Shown: positions 25,645 through 33,880 of the stretch, piece after piece
How the letters are laid out: the number at the start of each line of letters is the position of its first letter
Position numbering within the stretch: the first letter of the stretch is position 1
From: Lachnospiraceae bacterium
GTDB lineage: Bacteria; Bacillota; Clostridia; Lachnospirales; Lachnospiraceae
DNA: 44,784 nt
Reading direction: 5' to 3'
Assembly: GCA_024682375.1 (NCBI GenBank)
Contig: JAIKZI010000085.1
Location: 1-44,784, forward strand
Notes under the pieces: model-generated
Told to the model about the DNA's origin: nothing
Seen by the model: only the letters and a program-made list of their open reading frames with translations
Database searches by the model: none
Translations under genes and position numbers: made by a program

Positions 25645-25673
25645 TTGCCTATTAGTGCTCAATCAGTTATAAT
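25645..25673 (+). promoter_or_regulatory. Putative promoter of the EamA-family transporter gene
   Basis: TTGCCT (25645-25650) and TATAAT (25668-25673) are spaced by 17 bases. Transcription would begin near 25680 and run into the transporter gene at 25736. It overlaps the opposing promoter of the LtaS-type gene. Confidence 0.6.
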
Positions 25674-25683
25674 ACAAACCGAA

Positions 25684-25712
25684 ATTATAGCACGAGAATT
25701 TTTATAGTGCAA
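25684..25712 (-). promoter_or_regulatory. Putative promoter of the LTA synthase-like gene
   Basis: On the minus strand, TTGCAC (25712-25707) and TATAAT (25689-25684) are spaced by 17 bases. Transcription would begin near 25677 and run leftward. Its start crosses that of the plus-strand promoter, so the two cannot be occupied at once. Confidence 0.6.
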
Positions 25713-25735
25713 ATTGATAAAGGAACGGTATATAA

Positions 25736-26596
25736 ATGAATTTGTTTCAGTTGAATTGGATTTGGATGTCGCTTATAGCGGCTCTTTTTGTTGGTATCAC
25801 ACCTGTTTTCCTAAAAGGCGGATTGAAGAAGACGAATGTAATTGTATCGACGGCTATTTTTTCCACAGCTTTTTGGGTGACTAATTTTATTTACTCAAGA
25901 ATGAATGGAGTAAAAATTGATATAGAGAGTTTAAGTGGTGATAGTTTTTTTAAACTTCTTGGCATGGGGCTTTTACTATGTGTAGCAATTTTTACATTAT
26001 TCATTGCATTAGATAAAGGAAGCGTTATTCAGGTATTAATTTCTACACAGCTTGTGAATGCTGCGGTTCTTGTAATCTCGCTGGTCGTGAATAGAATGAA
26101 ACCGAATACAAATCAGCTAGTATATATTTTACTTATAATAGCAGGCTTTGTAGTGATAATAGTTTCGGAAAAAAATGATAGGGCGTGGGCAATTTTTGCC
26201 TTTGTTTCAGTTATCGTTTTTGCTGCATCCAAGTTATATCAGAATAAGCTTTTGACTGGAATAGATGAGAATATGATTATGAACTGGTCAGCTCTTATTG
26301 CAACTATTATTACCTGGATTATTTTCTTTGTTAAAAAGGAAGGCAAGGCTCTTAAGAGTACAACGATTTTCCATGCTTTCTTTTTAATCGCAGCAGGAGT
26401 ATTATTGGCTCTTGGATTAGTATTAAATAAGGTAGCTCTTGCGACTGGTGATGTTACTATGGTTCAGTCACTATATAAGCTTATGCTTCCTATTGCGGTA
26501 CTTTTTTCCGTAGCTGCTCTTCGAGAGAAGATAAATACTATGAAGATTGTTGCTCTTGTTTTGGTTATTGTTGCAAATTATTGCGTAAGTATATAA
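25736..26596 (+). CDS. DMT-superfamily (EamA-type) membrane transporter
   Basis: 286 residues, almost entirely hydrophobic, with about ten membrane segments in two halves of five. This is the layout of EamA/drug-metabolite transporters. Each half begins with a helix of the form WxxLxAAL..ITPV. There is no signal peptide and the substrate cannot be read from sequence; homologues move metabolites, nucleotide-sugars or lipid-linked sugars. The ribosome site AAAGGA is modest. The next gene starts 18 bases after its stop, so the two are co-transcribed, and the pair sits divergent from an LTA synthase-like gene. Confidence 0.82.
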   Translation: MNLFQLNWIWMSLIAALFVGITPVFLKGGLKKTNVIVSTAIFSTAFWVTNFIYSRMNGVKIDIESLSGDSFFKLLGMGLLLCVAIFTLFIALDKGSVIQVLISTQLVNAAVLVISLVVNRMKPNTNQLVYILLIIAGFVVIIVSEKNDRAWAIFAFVSVIVFAASKLYQNKLLTGIDENMIMNWSALIATIITWIIFFVKKEGKALKSTTIFHAFFLIAAGVLLALGLVLNKVALATGDVTMVQSLYKLMLPIAVLFSVAALREKINTMKIVALVLVIVANYCVSI

Positions 26597-26614
26597 GAAA
26601 TCGAGATTATTGTT

Positions 26615-29020
26615 ATGGCACTTAGATTTAGGGATGATTCAAAAGTTGTAAGAATCAAGAAGAAAGCGATTACATTTGGAGCTATATTTGTGGGAGCTCT
26701 TCTGTTTTTTTCCGTAGCATTAAATTATCATGGAAAATCAGGAAAAAAAGTAAAACAGGAAGCGTCTCTTCCTATATTATATGCGAAAGAAAATTCGACA
26801 TGCTTTAATGAGATGCATGGTTATATAGATTCAATCGATGTGGGTGTTTCAAATTCCAATTTGATTCCTGTTTCAAATGGAAAGGTTTCTCTTGAATTAG
26901 ATACATATGGAAATAGTATTTCTGGAGTGGAATATGAACTTTGTAACCAGTCGGGAAAGAAAGTGATTTCTACTGGCAAAGCATCTCTTTCCAAGAAGGA
27001 TGGTAAGGTGGACTTTACTATTAACCTTGGAAAGAAAATGTCAGAAGGCGAGAATTACCTTTTGAAATTTAAGGTTTCAATAGATTCAAAGGAAGTTGTT
27101 TATTATAGTCGTGTCTGTGAAGGCGATATGAAGAAGTTCAATGAGTGTTTGAACTTCGCAAACGATATTAGAAATGCAATCATAGCGAAGGACGAGACTA
27201 AGCTTAGCTGTATGGAACCTGTTTCTGATGCGTATTCGGATTCATTGGCAAAGGTGAATATTCATTCATCTATGAAGCAGATTACTTGGGATTCTATTCA
27301 AATAAAAAGTGTATCAGATCCGGTTATTAACATTAATACTTTCTATAATAATACTGCTGAAATTACATATAGATACACTGTGAATGATGATGAAAATTCA
27401 TATGCTGTACGCGAGTATATGAAGGTAAAAAGTGCCGACACTCAGTATTTAATTGATTATGAGAGAGATGCAGAGGAAATATTTGTAGGAACGAGGTCAA
27501 AACAGCTTTCAAATGGACTTAGCCTGGGAATGGTTTCATCAGATATTCCATATGCGTCAAATAAGACAGGAAGAATTGTTGCATTTGCAAATAATGGTCG
27601 TCTTTTCGAGTACAATCAGACTACTGGAAAGATGGTAAAGATATTTGACTTTGGAGATGGTAAAGCTGATAAGAGGACAGATTATTGGCAACATGGAATT
27701 AGAATTCTAAATATCGGTGAAGGCGGATCATTAGACTTTGCTGTTTATGGATATATGAATTCAGGAACGCATGAAGGCCGAAGCGGAATTTCTTTTTTCA
27801 AGTATGATAGTTCGACTGATGAAACAACTGAGCAGGTATTCACAAGATCTGATATGCAGTTTGAGTTCTTGAAGAATGAATATAGCGATACGATGTATAG
27901 AAGCAGAGATGGTAGTTATAATATCGTATCTGATGGTTCTTTGTATGTAATCAGTGCATCGGGTAAAGAAATAGATACTAAGCTTTCTGGACTTACTGAA
28001 TCGCAGTATAAGGAATCTTCAAATGGTAGATTTATATCATGGACAGATAAGGATGAGCCATCAGATGTAATTCATACAATTGATCTTGAAAACGGAAAGC
28101 AGTTTGAATTTAAGGCTGATAAGGGCGAGAAGGTTATTCCGCTTTTATTTATAGGCTCTGATTTTGTGTTTGGTAAGGTTTATGACAATCAGGTTGGCGT
28201 GGATGAGACAGGAAACAATGTTTATCCAATGCATGAGATTGTAATTGCCGATGTGTCTCGTGACAGAATGAAGATAGAGAAACAGTATCCTCAGACTGAT
28301 AGTGTGGTTACTGAGGTAACGCAGAATGATTCGACATTGTATTTGAAAAAGTGTACATTGCAGAATGGCGTATATGTTTCTACTTCTGAAGATGTTATTA
28401 AGAATACATTTGTAGCAGATAATGGAGCTGTGTCTATTACAAATCATTTAGATTCGAAAAAAGGAACTGTGTATAATCTTTCAATGGTTAAGAATATGGA
28501 TATTCCAAAGAAGAAAATTGCAGTTTCTAATATTTCTATGAGAGAAAACAATGAAGATGTAAAACTTCCGACACCAGATTTCAAGGAAACAATGTATGTG
28601 GTGAAGGGTGCACATATTCTTGGCGAGGGTGATAAAATACATAAGCTTATCCAGATGGCTTCAGAAAATAATGCTTCAGTTATGAATAGTGAAGAAGTAA
28701 TCTGGTCATGCGTAAAGAGAGATAGTGTACACGCTCTAAAGGTAAATGAGAGTGACTTTAAGGCTCTTAAAAATGAGACTAATAAGAAGAAACTTTTGAA
28801 ATTAAATGGTGTAGAACTAAGCAATATTTTGTATTATGTTTCATCTAATTGTCCAGTATATGCGGTTACTGATTCTGGAGAGTATCTTGTGATTGGATAT
28901 GATTCGATTGGAATTACACTATATAATCCGGCAACGGGCGAATATGAGACGACTATGCAGTCAGCGTTTGCAGGACAGACAAGTGCAAAAGGAAATCTCT
29001 TTAAAACATATTTAAAATAA
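26615..29020 (+). CDS. Uncharacterised membrane-anchored extracellular protein
   Basis: 801 residues that I do not recognise. There is a basic start, one membrane segment (about 20-38) and then a large exported part. Residues 50-160 look like beta strands, 165-290 like a small domain with a conserved-looking acidic core, and 300-600 like repeated short beta blades (IVAFANNGRLFEYN, ISFFKYDSS, SLYVISASGK), suggesting a beta-propeller. The C-terminal 150 residues include helices and another beta piece. No catalytic motif or sorting signal is seen. It begins 18 bases after the EamA-type transporter, with only a weak ribosome site (GAGAT), so translation may be coupled. It is followed by a terminator. 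A role in envelope polymer export or assembly with its neighbours is inference from position only. Confidence 0.6.
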   Translation: MALRFRDDSKVVRIKKKAITFGAIFVGALLFFSVALNYHGKSGKKVKQEASLPILYAKENSTCFNEMHGYIDSIDVGVSNSNLIPVSNGKVSLELDTYGNSISGVEYELCNQSGKKVISTGKASLSKKDGKVDFTINLGKKMSEGENYLLKFKVSIDSKEVVYYSRVCEGDMKKFNECLNFANDIRNAIIAKDETKLSCMEPVSDAYSDSLAKVNIHSSMKQITWDSIQIKSVSDPVININTFYNNTAEITYRYTVNDDENSYAVREYMKVKSADTQYLIDYERDAEEIFVGTRSKQLSNGLSLGMVSSDIPYASNKTGRIVAFANNGRLFEYNQTTGKMVKIFDFGDGKADKRTDYWQHGIRILNIGEGGSLDFAVYGYMNSGTHEGRSGISFFKYDSSTDETTEQVFTRSDMQFEFLKNEYSDTMYRSRDGSYNIVSDGSLYVISASGKEIDTKLSGLTESQYKESSNGRFISWTDKDEPSDVIHTIDLENGKQFEFKADKGEKVIPLLFIGSDFVFGKVYDNQVGVDETGNNVYPMHEIVIADVSRDRMKIEKQYPQTDSVVTEVTQNDSTLYLKKCTLQNGVYVSTSEDVIKNTFVADNGAVSITNHLDSKKGTVYNLSMVKNMDIPKKKIAVSNISMRENNEDVKLPTPDFKETMYVVKGAHILGEGDKIHKLIQMASENNASVMNSEEVIWSCVKRDSVHALKVNESDFKALKNETNKKKLLKLNGVELSNILYYVSSNCPVYAVTDSGEYLVIGYDSIGITLYNPATGEYETTMQSAFAGQTSAKGNLFKTYLK

Positions 29021-29056
29021 AAAAGAATGGGATCGTTAAGATCCCATTCTTTTTTT
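29018..29056. terminator. Bidirectional intrinsic terminator
   Basis: AAAAGAATGGGATC pairs with GATCCCATTCTTTT around GTTAA, with A-run and T-run flanks. It separates the 801-residue gene from the convergent prs gene. Confidence 0.9.
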
Positions 29057-29057
29057 A

Positions 29058-30236
29058 TTATTTCTGCTTGCTTTTATAATCTTCAATAACAGATGCAATT
29101 CTGTCATATGGATCTAAGAGCTTAGACATAGATGCGTCATGGTTAAGTGTATCGATGATGTAAGCGATGTACTTACTCATATCGCAGTTGATGTAATAAT
29201 CTCTTGAAAGAAGCTCAGGAGTCTGATATGTAAGGTTTGTAGTTACAACCTTATAAATGATTCCGTCTTCAACAGCTTTATCAAATGAAGCAAGTCCATT
29301 TGTGAAAAGCCCGAATGTAGCAATAACAAAGATTCGTTTTGCTTTTCTCTTCTTAAGTTCAGTTGCAACGTCAATCATAGATTCTCCAGAAGAAATCATA
29401 TCATCAACGATGAATACATCCTTTCCTTCTACAGAAGAACCGAGGAACTCGTGAGCGATGATTGGGTTACGACCATCTACGATTCTGGAATAGTCGCGTC
29501 TCTTATAGAACATACCCATATCTACGCCGAGAATAGATGCTAAATATACAGCTCTCTTTGTAGCACCTTCATCAGGAGAGATAATCATAAGATTATCATT
29601 ATCAAATATAAGATCATCTACATTTTTACAAATGCTCTTGATGAACTGGTATGAAGCTGGAACAGATTCAAATCCATGAAGAGGAATTGCGTTCTGTACG
29701 CGTGGATCGTGAGCATCGAAAGTGATGATATTGTCAACGCCCATTGCTTCAAGATCCTGAAGTGCTAGTGCACAATCTAGAGATTCTCTGGCACTTCTTC
29801 TATGCTGTCTGCTTTCATATAAGAAAGGAAGAATTACGTTGATACGCTTTGCCTTTCCATTTGTAGCAGCAATAAGTCTCTTAAGATCGTTGAAATGGTC
29901 GTCAGGAGAATAGTGGTTCTCGTGACCGCAAAGTGAATATGTCAGGCTGTAATTCATAACATCAACCATGAAGTAAAGGTCCATACCTCTAACAGACTGC
30001 TCGATAAGACCCTTTGCCTCGCCTGAACCGAAACGTGGAGCAGATGATTTGATGATGAAAGAGTGGTTCTTGTATGATGAATTTGCAGTATCTACAGCTT
30101 TATCAAGTTCTCTTTCTGTTCTCCAATTAAGCAGATAATCATTTGCTTTCTGACTGAGTTCGCTACAGCTTTTTAGTGGTACCAATCCAAGAGGTGCAAT
30201 TGGATTGTAGCTTGTCAGTTCGTTGTCATTTGACAT
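29058..30236 (-). CDS. prs: Ribose-phosphate pyrophosphokinase (PRPP synthetase)
   Basis: 392 residues, longer than the usual 315. The extra length is an N-terminal extension of about 60 residues and insertions, a form common in Clostridia. It converts ribose-5-phosphate and ATP to PRPP for purine, pyrimidine, His and Trp synthesis. Seen motifs are RQHRR at 143-147 (ATP loop), FDAHDPR around 173-179, and the PRPP loop VDDMISSGES at 277-286. It is cytoplasmic. AGGAAGGA on the minus strand supports the start. It lies 40 bases after the DnaI-type gene with no terminator between, so it is probably the last gene of that operon. Confidence 0.9.
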   Translation of the reverse strand: MSNDNELTSYNPIAPLGLVPLKSCSELSQKANDYLLNWRTERELDKAVDTANSSYKNHSFIIKSSAPRFGSGEAKGLIEQSVRGMDLYFMVDVMNYSLTYSLCGHENHYSPDDHFNDLKRLIAATNGKAKRINVILPFLYESRQHRRSARESLDCALALQDLEAMGVDNIITFDAHDPRVQNAIPLHGFESVPASYQFIKSICKNVDDLIFDNDNLMIISPDEGATKRAVYLASILGVDMGMFYKRRDYSRIVDGRNPIIAHEFLGSSVEGKDVFIVDDMISSGESMIDVATELKKRKAKRIFVIATFGLFTNGLASFDKAVEDGIIYKVVTTNLTYQTPELLSRDYYINCDMSKYIAYIIDTLNHDASMSKLLDPYDRIASVIEDYKSKQK

Positions 30237-30276
30237 TTTTTTTGATTCCTTCCTAAAACAACTAAATCTTGGTTAA

Positions 30277-31254
30277 TTATATTTTTCTGCGAAGGCGAAT
30301 ATCTTCTCCACAGAATTTAACTAAGCTAAAAGAACTATAGATTCTAGATGAAAGCCTTTCTGTATAATTAGCTTTTAAATCTAGAATATTTAGGTTTGTA
30401 GAGATGATCATCGGTTTATTGAAAATCATTCTCTGATTTATGCAAGAGAAGAGCTGTGAAAGCGTGAACTCTGTGCTATTTTCTGTACCCAAATCATCGA
30501 TGATTAATACGTCTGAGGAAAAAATTTTCTCGTAGTCGTTATTTTCCTTTCCATTTGAAAAACGACTGTTACGTAATGTATCAAATAATTGGGTTGCGCT
30601 AAAGTATATAACAGAATGTCCGCAAGAAAGCAACTCTTTTGCAATACAATTTGATAAAAAAGTTTTACCTGTGCCGACGTTGCCGTAAAACAGGATAGAA
30701 TTTGGAACTTTTCCTGATTTAAAAGTTTCTACAAATTCTTTTGAAATGCTTAAAGCGTTCTTGGCAAGTTCTAATTCTGATTTTCTAGAAACTGGATCAA
30801 TTTTTTCGGCACTATAATAATCTAATGAAAAATTGGAAAAATCGCAATACCTAATATTGGATTGAAGTTCTGATTGGTTAAATGCGACTTCTATCATTTT
30901 TTGCTTAAGACAGTGACAAGGCTTTCTATCTATATAGCCTGTATCTTTACAATCAGGGCATGAAAAATGAGGCTTTAGATAATCAGAAGGAAATCTCGAA
31001 GAAGAGATTAAAGATCTCTTCTTCGCAATAAGCTTCTTTATTTTATCGTTTGCCTCATCTAAATTATAATCACCTTCAAGTGAATTAGTGACTGATAATA
31101 AACTGATTTTTGAAATCTCATTGTCGATTTCAGTTAATTCTGGGATAGCTTTATAGACCTCATCGTGACAGGATAGGTCTAGTTCTCTATTTATACGGCG
31201 CTGTCTTTCATAGGAGCGCATTATTTCATCGTACATTTGATTTGAGATTCCCAT
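30277..31254 (-). CDS. DnaI/DnaC-type helicase loader (AAA+ ATPase)
   Basis: 325 residues. An N-terminal helical part holds a zinc-ligand set (Cys99, Cys102, Cys113, Cys115), then an AAA+ domain with Walker A GNVGTGKT at 191-198 and Walker B VLIIDDLGTE at 249-258, matching DnaC/IstB/DnaI relatives. It would load the replicative helicase DnaB/DnaC onto the origin. The ATG directly abuts the stop of the DnaD-domain gene (TAA-ATG), so translation is coupled. Its position next to a DnaD-like gene argues for replication initiation and against an IstB-type transposase helper; no insertion-sequence parts are seen nearby. Confidence 0.88.
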   Translation of the reverse strand: MGISNQMYDEIMRSYERQRRINRELDLSCHDEVYKAIPELTEIDNEISKISLLSVTNSLEGDYNLDEANDKIKKLIAKKRSLISSSRFPSDYLKPHFSCPDCKDTGYIDRKPCHCLKQKMIEVAFNQSELQSNIRYCDFSNFSLDYYSAEKIDPVSRKSELELAKNALSISKEFVETFKSGKVPNSILFYGNVGTGKTFLSNCIAKELLSCGHSVIYFSATQLFDTLRNSRFSNGKENNDYEKIFSSDVLIIDDLGTENSTEFTLSQLFSCINQRMIFNKPMIISTNLNILDLKANYTERLSSRIYSSFSLVKFCGEDIRLRRKI

Positions 31255-32286
31255 TTATTGAAGTAATTTCCTTTCAAGTTCAATAATACTTGTATCGCTT
31301 GTGTCTCTTTCTGTAAAGTTCTGGAATTTGGTTGTTTTTGTAGAAACAGCCTTTGGCTTAGATGCAGGACGAGAAGAATCTTTTCTTCTTACGTCACCGA
31401 TAGTTTTAATCTGGTTATTGTGCCAGTCTTTTAAAATCTTATCAGCGTATGCAAAACTGATCTTTCCGGTATTATTTAGGGCCCTTTCACAAGCTTCCTG
31501 TAATAAGTCATTAGAAAAATGATAATTTGTAGTCCACTGGCTTAGGTATTTTTCTTCGCGAGAGTTTAGGTTTCTCTCTTTAATACCGAAAGCTTTAACT
31601 ACTGTGTAATATGCTTTTGAATGGATGTCGTCTGCAGCTCTGGCTGCTTCTTCAGTCTGTATTCCCTGTTCTTTCCATTTAATAGCAATAGTATTCATAT
31701 AGTAGAAACTGCTATGACCATTGTTCATACAAACTTCAATCAAATATTCAATAAGATCAGGAGAAAGTCCTAAATCTGTGTTCCATGAAAGAATGAACTG
31801 CATGTCTCGGCTTGAAAGTGGTTTCTGGTTAAGCATTTCTGCCATGTTATAAACTTCTTCCAAAGTAGCCTCGTCAAATGGAACACGAGGAACTATATTT
31901 TCTTCAACTTCCTCAGCTGGTTCTGGTTCAACAGGTATTTCTACTTTTGTCTCTTCTTTTTTTGAAAGAGTAGTAAGATTTGAATCTGATTTATTTAGTA
32001 TACAAATACCTACAACAGTTCCGTTTGAATCGTACTCAAGACGTAGAAGACCTTTCTCTTCCCAATACTGAAGTGCACGACGTATGTCGGCTTCTGTATG
32101 ATGTAAAGTATCTGCAGCTCTTTTAATAGAGAAATTCATCTGATTTGCGCTCAAAGAACGTAGCAGATAGAGATATGTTTTTACAAACTCTCCGCTGGAT
32201 TCAGGCATAAAATTATCTATAAAGTCGTTGCTAACACATGTCACCTGTGAGGTGCATGAAGAATGTAAAATGATCTCGTCTGGCAT
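31255..32286 (-). CDS. DnaD-domain replication initiation protein
   Basis: 343 residues. The N-terminus (about 1-110) is a winged-helix-like domain. A low-complexity acidic Glu/Pro linker (about 115-135) is followed by two DnaD C-terminal-type modules. Each module ends in a helix with the YxxxIxxxW signature: YYMNTIAIKWKEQGI and YADKILKDWHNNQI. This is the DnaD/DnaB primosomal family, which helps DnaA recruit the helicase loader. A basic Lys/Thr/Ser-rich tail follows. GGGAGG upstream of ATG supports the start. It leads a likely operon with the loader gene and prs, and its promoter is at 32317-32344. Confidence 0.86.
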   Translation of the reverse strand: MPDEIILHSSCTSQVTCVSNDFIDNFMPESSGEFVKTYLYLLRSLSANQMNFSIKRAADTLHHTEADIRRALQYWEEKGLLRLEYDSNGTVVGICILNKSDSNLTTLSKKEETKVEIPVEPEPAEEVEENIVPRVPFDEATLEEVYNMAEMLNQKPLSSRDMQFILSWNTDLGLSPDLIEYLIEVCMNNGHSSFYYMNTIAIKWKEQGIQTEEAARAADDIHSKAYYTVVKAFGIKERNLNSREEKYLSQWTTNYHFSNDLLQEACERALNNTGKISFAYADKILKDWHNNQIKTIGDVRRKDSSRPASKPKAVSTKTTKFQNFTERDTSDTSIIELERKLLQ

Positions 32287-32316
32287 AAGAATTCCTCCCT
32301 CAATAACTCGATTGAA

Positions 32317-32344
32317 ATTATATCATAACGAGGTATAACTTCAA
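32317..32344 (-). promoter_or_regulatory. Putative promoter of the dnaD-like operon
   Basis: On the minus strand, TTGAAG (32344-32339) and TATAAT (32322-32317) are spaced by 16 bases, 31 bases upstream of the start codon. The DnaA-box cluster lies immediately upstream. Confidence 0.6.
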
Positions 32345-32390
32345 GGGAACAAAAGCCTGAAAAGCCTGTAAATAAAGGGATTCTGACTAT

Positions 32391-32497
32391 TGTTGATAAA
32401 GTGGATAACTTTGTTAAAATCCCATAAAATGAGGAAAAGATGACATAAAAAAACTGGGGATAAGTTATCCCCAGTCAATTGTGGATAATGTGGATAA
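32391..32497. promoter_or_regulatory. Cluster of DnaA-box sequences
   Basis: Two perfect boxes (TGTGGATAA, complement TTATCCACA) abut head to tail at 32480-32488 and 32489-32497. Another abutting pair with one mismatch each is at 32391-32399 (TGTTGATAA) and 32400-32408 (AGTGGATAA), in the same orientation. Between them the terminator palindrome contains TTATCCCCA on each strand (32455-32463 and 32465-32473), also one mismatch from consensus. Six box-like sites in 107 bp, between murC and the promoter of the dnaD-like gene, suggest DnaA binding. Function is inferred. Confidence 0.65.
32446..32476 (-). terminator. Intrinsic terminator after murC
   Basis: Read on the minus strand, ACTGGGGATAA and TTATCCCCAGT form an 11-bp perfect stem followed by seven T residues. 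It ends the murC transcript just before the dnaD-like operon. The stem is built from DnaA-box-like halves. Confidence 0.85.
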
Positions 32498-33880
32498 CTA
32501 TCTCTTTAGAAGGTTTTCGCCGACTTCTAGTATGTTTCCGGCGCCCATAGTTATCAACAAGTCTCCGTTCACAGAATTTTTTTCCAAAAATGTTTCGATT
32601 TCATCGAAAGTATGGAAGTAATGACATTCTTTGTTTTTCTTTTCGATAAGTTTTTTGATATCTTCAGAACTTACACCATAAATGTCCTGCTCTCTTGCTG
32701 CATAGATGTCTGCTAGTACGACAATATCAGCCATTGATAATGCATCGGCAAAATCGTTTAGAAAAGCCTTGGTTCTTGTATATGTATGTGGCTGAAATGC
32801 AACAATAAGTCTATTGTGTGGTGTATGTAGAGCAGCATCAAGTGATGCTTTGATTTCTGTTGGGTGATGTGCATAATCATCAACTACGATTGCTCCGTTC
32901 TTAAGGCGTCCCTTGTACTGGAAACGTCTATCAGCTCCTGTAAACTTAGAAAGGCCAGACTGAATCAATTCATATGGAAGTCCGAGGTTTCTAAGTGTAG
33001 CAATTGCAGAAAGAGAATTAGAAACATTGTGCTTACCAGGTACATGAAGAGTGATTCTAGGAAGTTCTTCACCGAAAGCAACTGGTGTAAATGATGCATG
33101 TCCTAATTCATCATATGTAATATCCTTTGCGTGGTAATCAAATGAGTCATCAAGACCGAATGTGATTACCTTGCAGGAAAGTTCATCTGTAATTTCAGAA
33201 AGATTAGGAATAGATCCGTTTATATATAGGAAGCCATTCTTCTTTGTATTTGAAGCGAACTTGTGGAAAGATTTTCTTTCGTTCTCAAGTGTTTTGAAAT
33301 AATCCAAATGCTCAGCATCAATATTAAGAATGATTGTGTGCATTGGATAGAAAGATAGAAAACTATCTGTGTATTCGCAAGCTTCTGTAACAAAATAGTC
33401 AGACTGACCTACACGTACATTTGATTTGATTGCGGAAAAAATTGCACCAACAGAGATAGTTGGATCAGTATCGCATTCAAGAAGTACCTGGCTAATCATA
33501 GAAGTAGTTGTAGTCTTTCCATGAGTTCCAGCTACGGCGATAGATTTCTTGAAATGCTCCATAACCTGTCCCAGAAGTTCTGCTCTTGTAAGCATAGGCT
33601 TGTTAGTAGCCTTTGCAGCCTTGTATTCTTCGTTATCAGGATGAATAGCGGCTGTGTAAACGAAGAAATCAGTATCATTTGATACATTTTCAGCCTTCTG
33701 TGGATATGAAATTTTAGCCCCTAGAGAAACTAGGTGCTTAGTTAAATCTGATTCGCTTCTATCTGAGCCGGTTACAGAAAATCCCTTATCAAGTAAAATC
33801 TCAGCAAGTCCGCTCATACTAATTCCGCCGATACCAATAAAATGGGCGGATAATTTCTTTTCAAAATCTATAGTGTACAT
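32498..33880 (-). CDS. murC: UDP-N-acetylmuramate--L-alanine ligase
   Basis: 460 residues, normal for MurC, which adds L-Ala to UDP-MurNAc in the cytoplasmic phase of peptidoglycan synthesis. The N-terminal UDP-binding loop GIGGISMSG is at 16-24 and the ATP loop GTHGKTTTT at 118-126. The EACEYTDSFL segment, NIDAEHLDYF and DDYAHHPTEI are typical Mur ligase signatures. GAGGG ahead of ATG supports the start. It stands alone on the minus strand with its own promoter (33918-33945) and terminator. The last codons touch the DnaA-box cluster. Confidence 0.95.
   Translation of the reverse strand: MYTIDFEKKLSAHFIGIGGISMSGLAEILLDKGFSVTGSDRSESDLTKHLVSLGAKISYPQKAENVSNDTDFFVYTAAIHPDNEEYKAAKATNKPMLTRAELLGQVMEHFKKSIAVAGTHGKTTTTSMISQVLLECDTDPTISVGAIFSAIKSNVRVGQSDYFVTEACEYTDSFLSFYPMHTIILNIDAEHLDYFKTLENERKSFHKFASNTKKNGFLYINGSIPNLSEITDELSCKVITFGLDDSFDYHAKDITYDELGHASFTPVAFGEELPRITLHVPGKHNVSNSLSAIATLRNLGLPYELIQSGLSKFTGADRRFQYKGRLKNGAIVVDDYAHHPTEIKASLDAALHTPHNRLIVAFQPHTYTRTKAFLNDFADALSMADIVVLADIYAAREQDIYGVSSEDIKKLIEKKNKECHYFHTFDEIETFLEKNSVNGDLLITMGAGNILEVGENLLKR

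Noticed and set aside
30277-31254. IstB transposase helper as identity of the AAA+ loader
   Set aside because: No IstA or inverted repeats nearby; the zinc-ligand N-terminus and the adjacent DnaD-domain gene fit a replication loader.
32391-32497. Chromosomal origin (oriC) at the DnaA-box cluster
   Set aside because: No dnaA, dnaN, recF or rpmH nearby and no clear AT-rich unwinding repeat array; a regulatory or titration cluster fits better.
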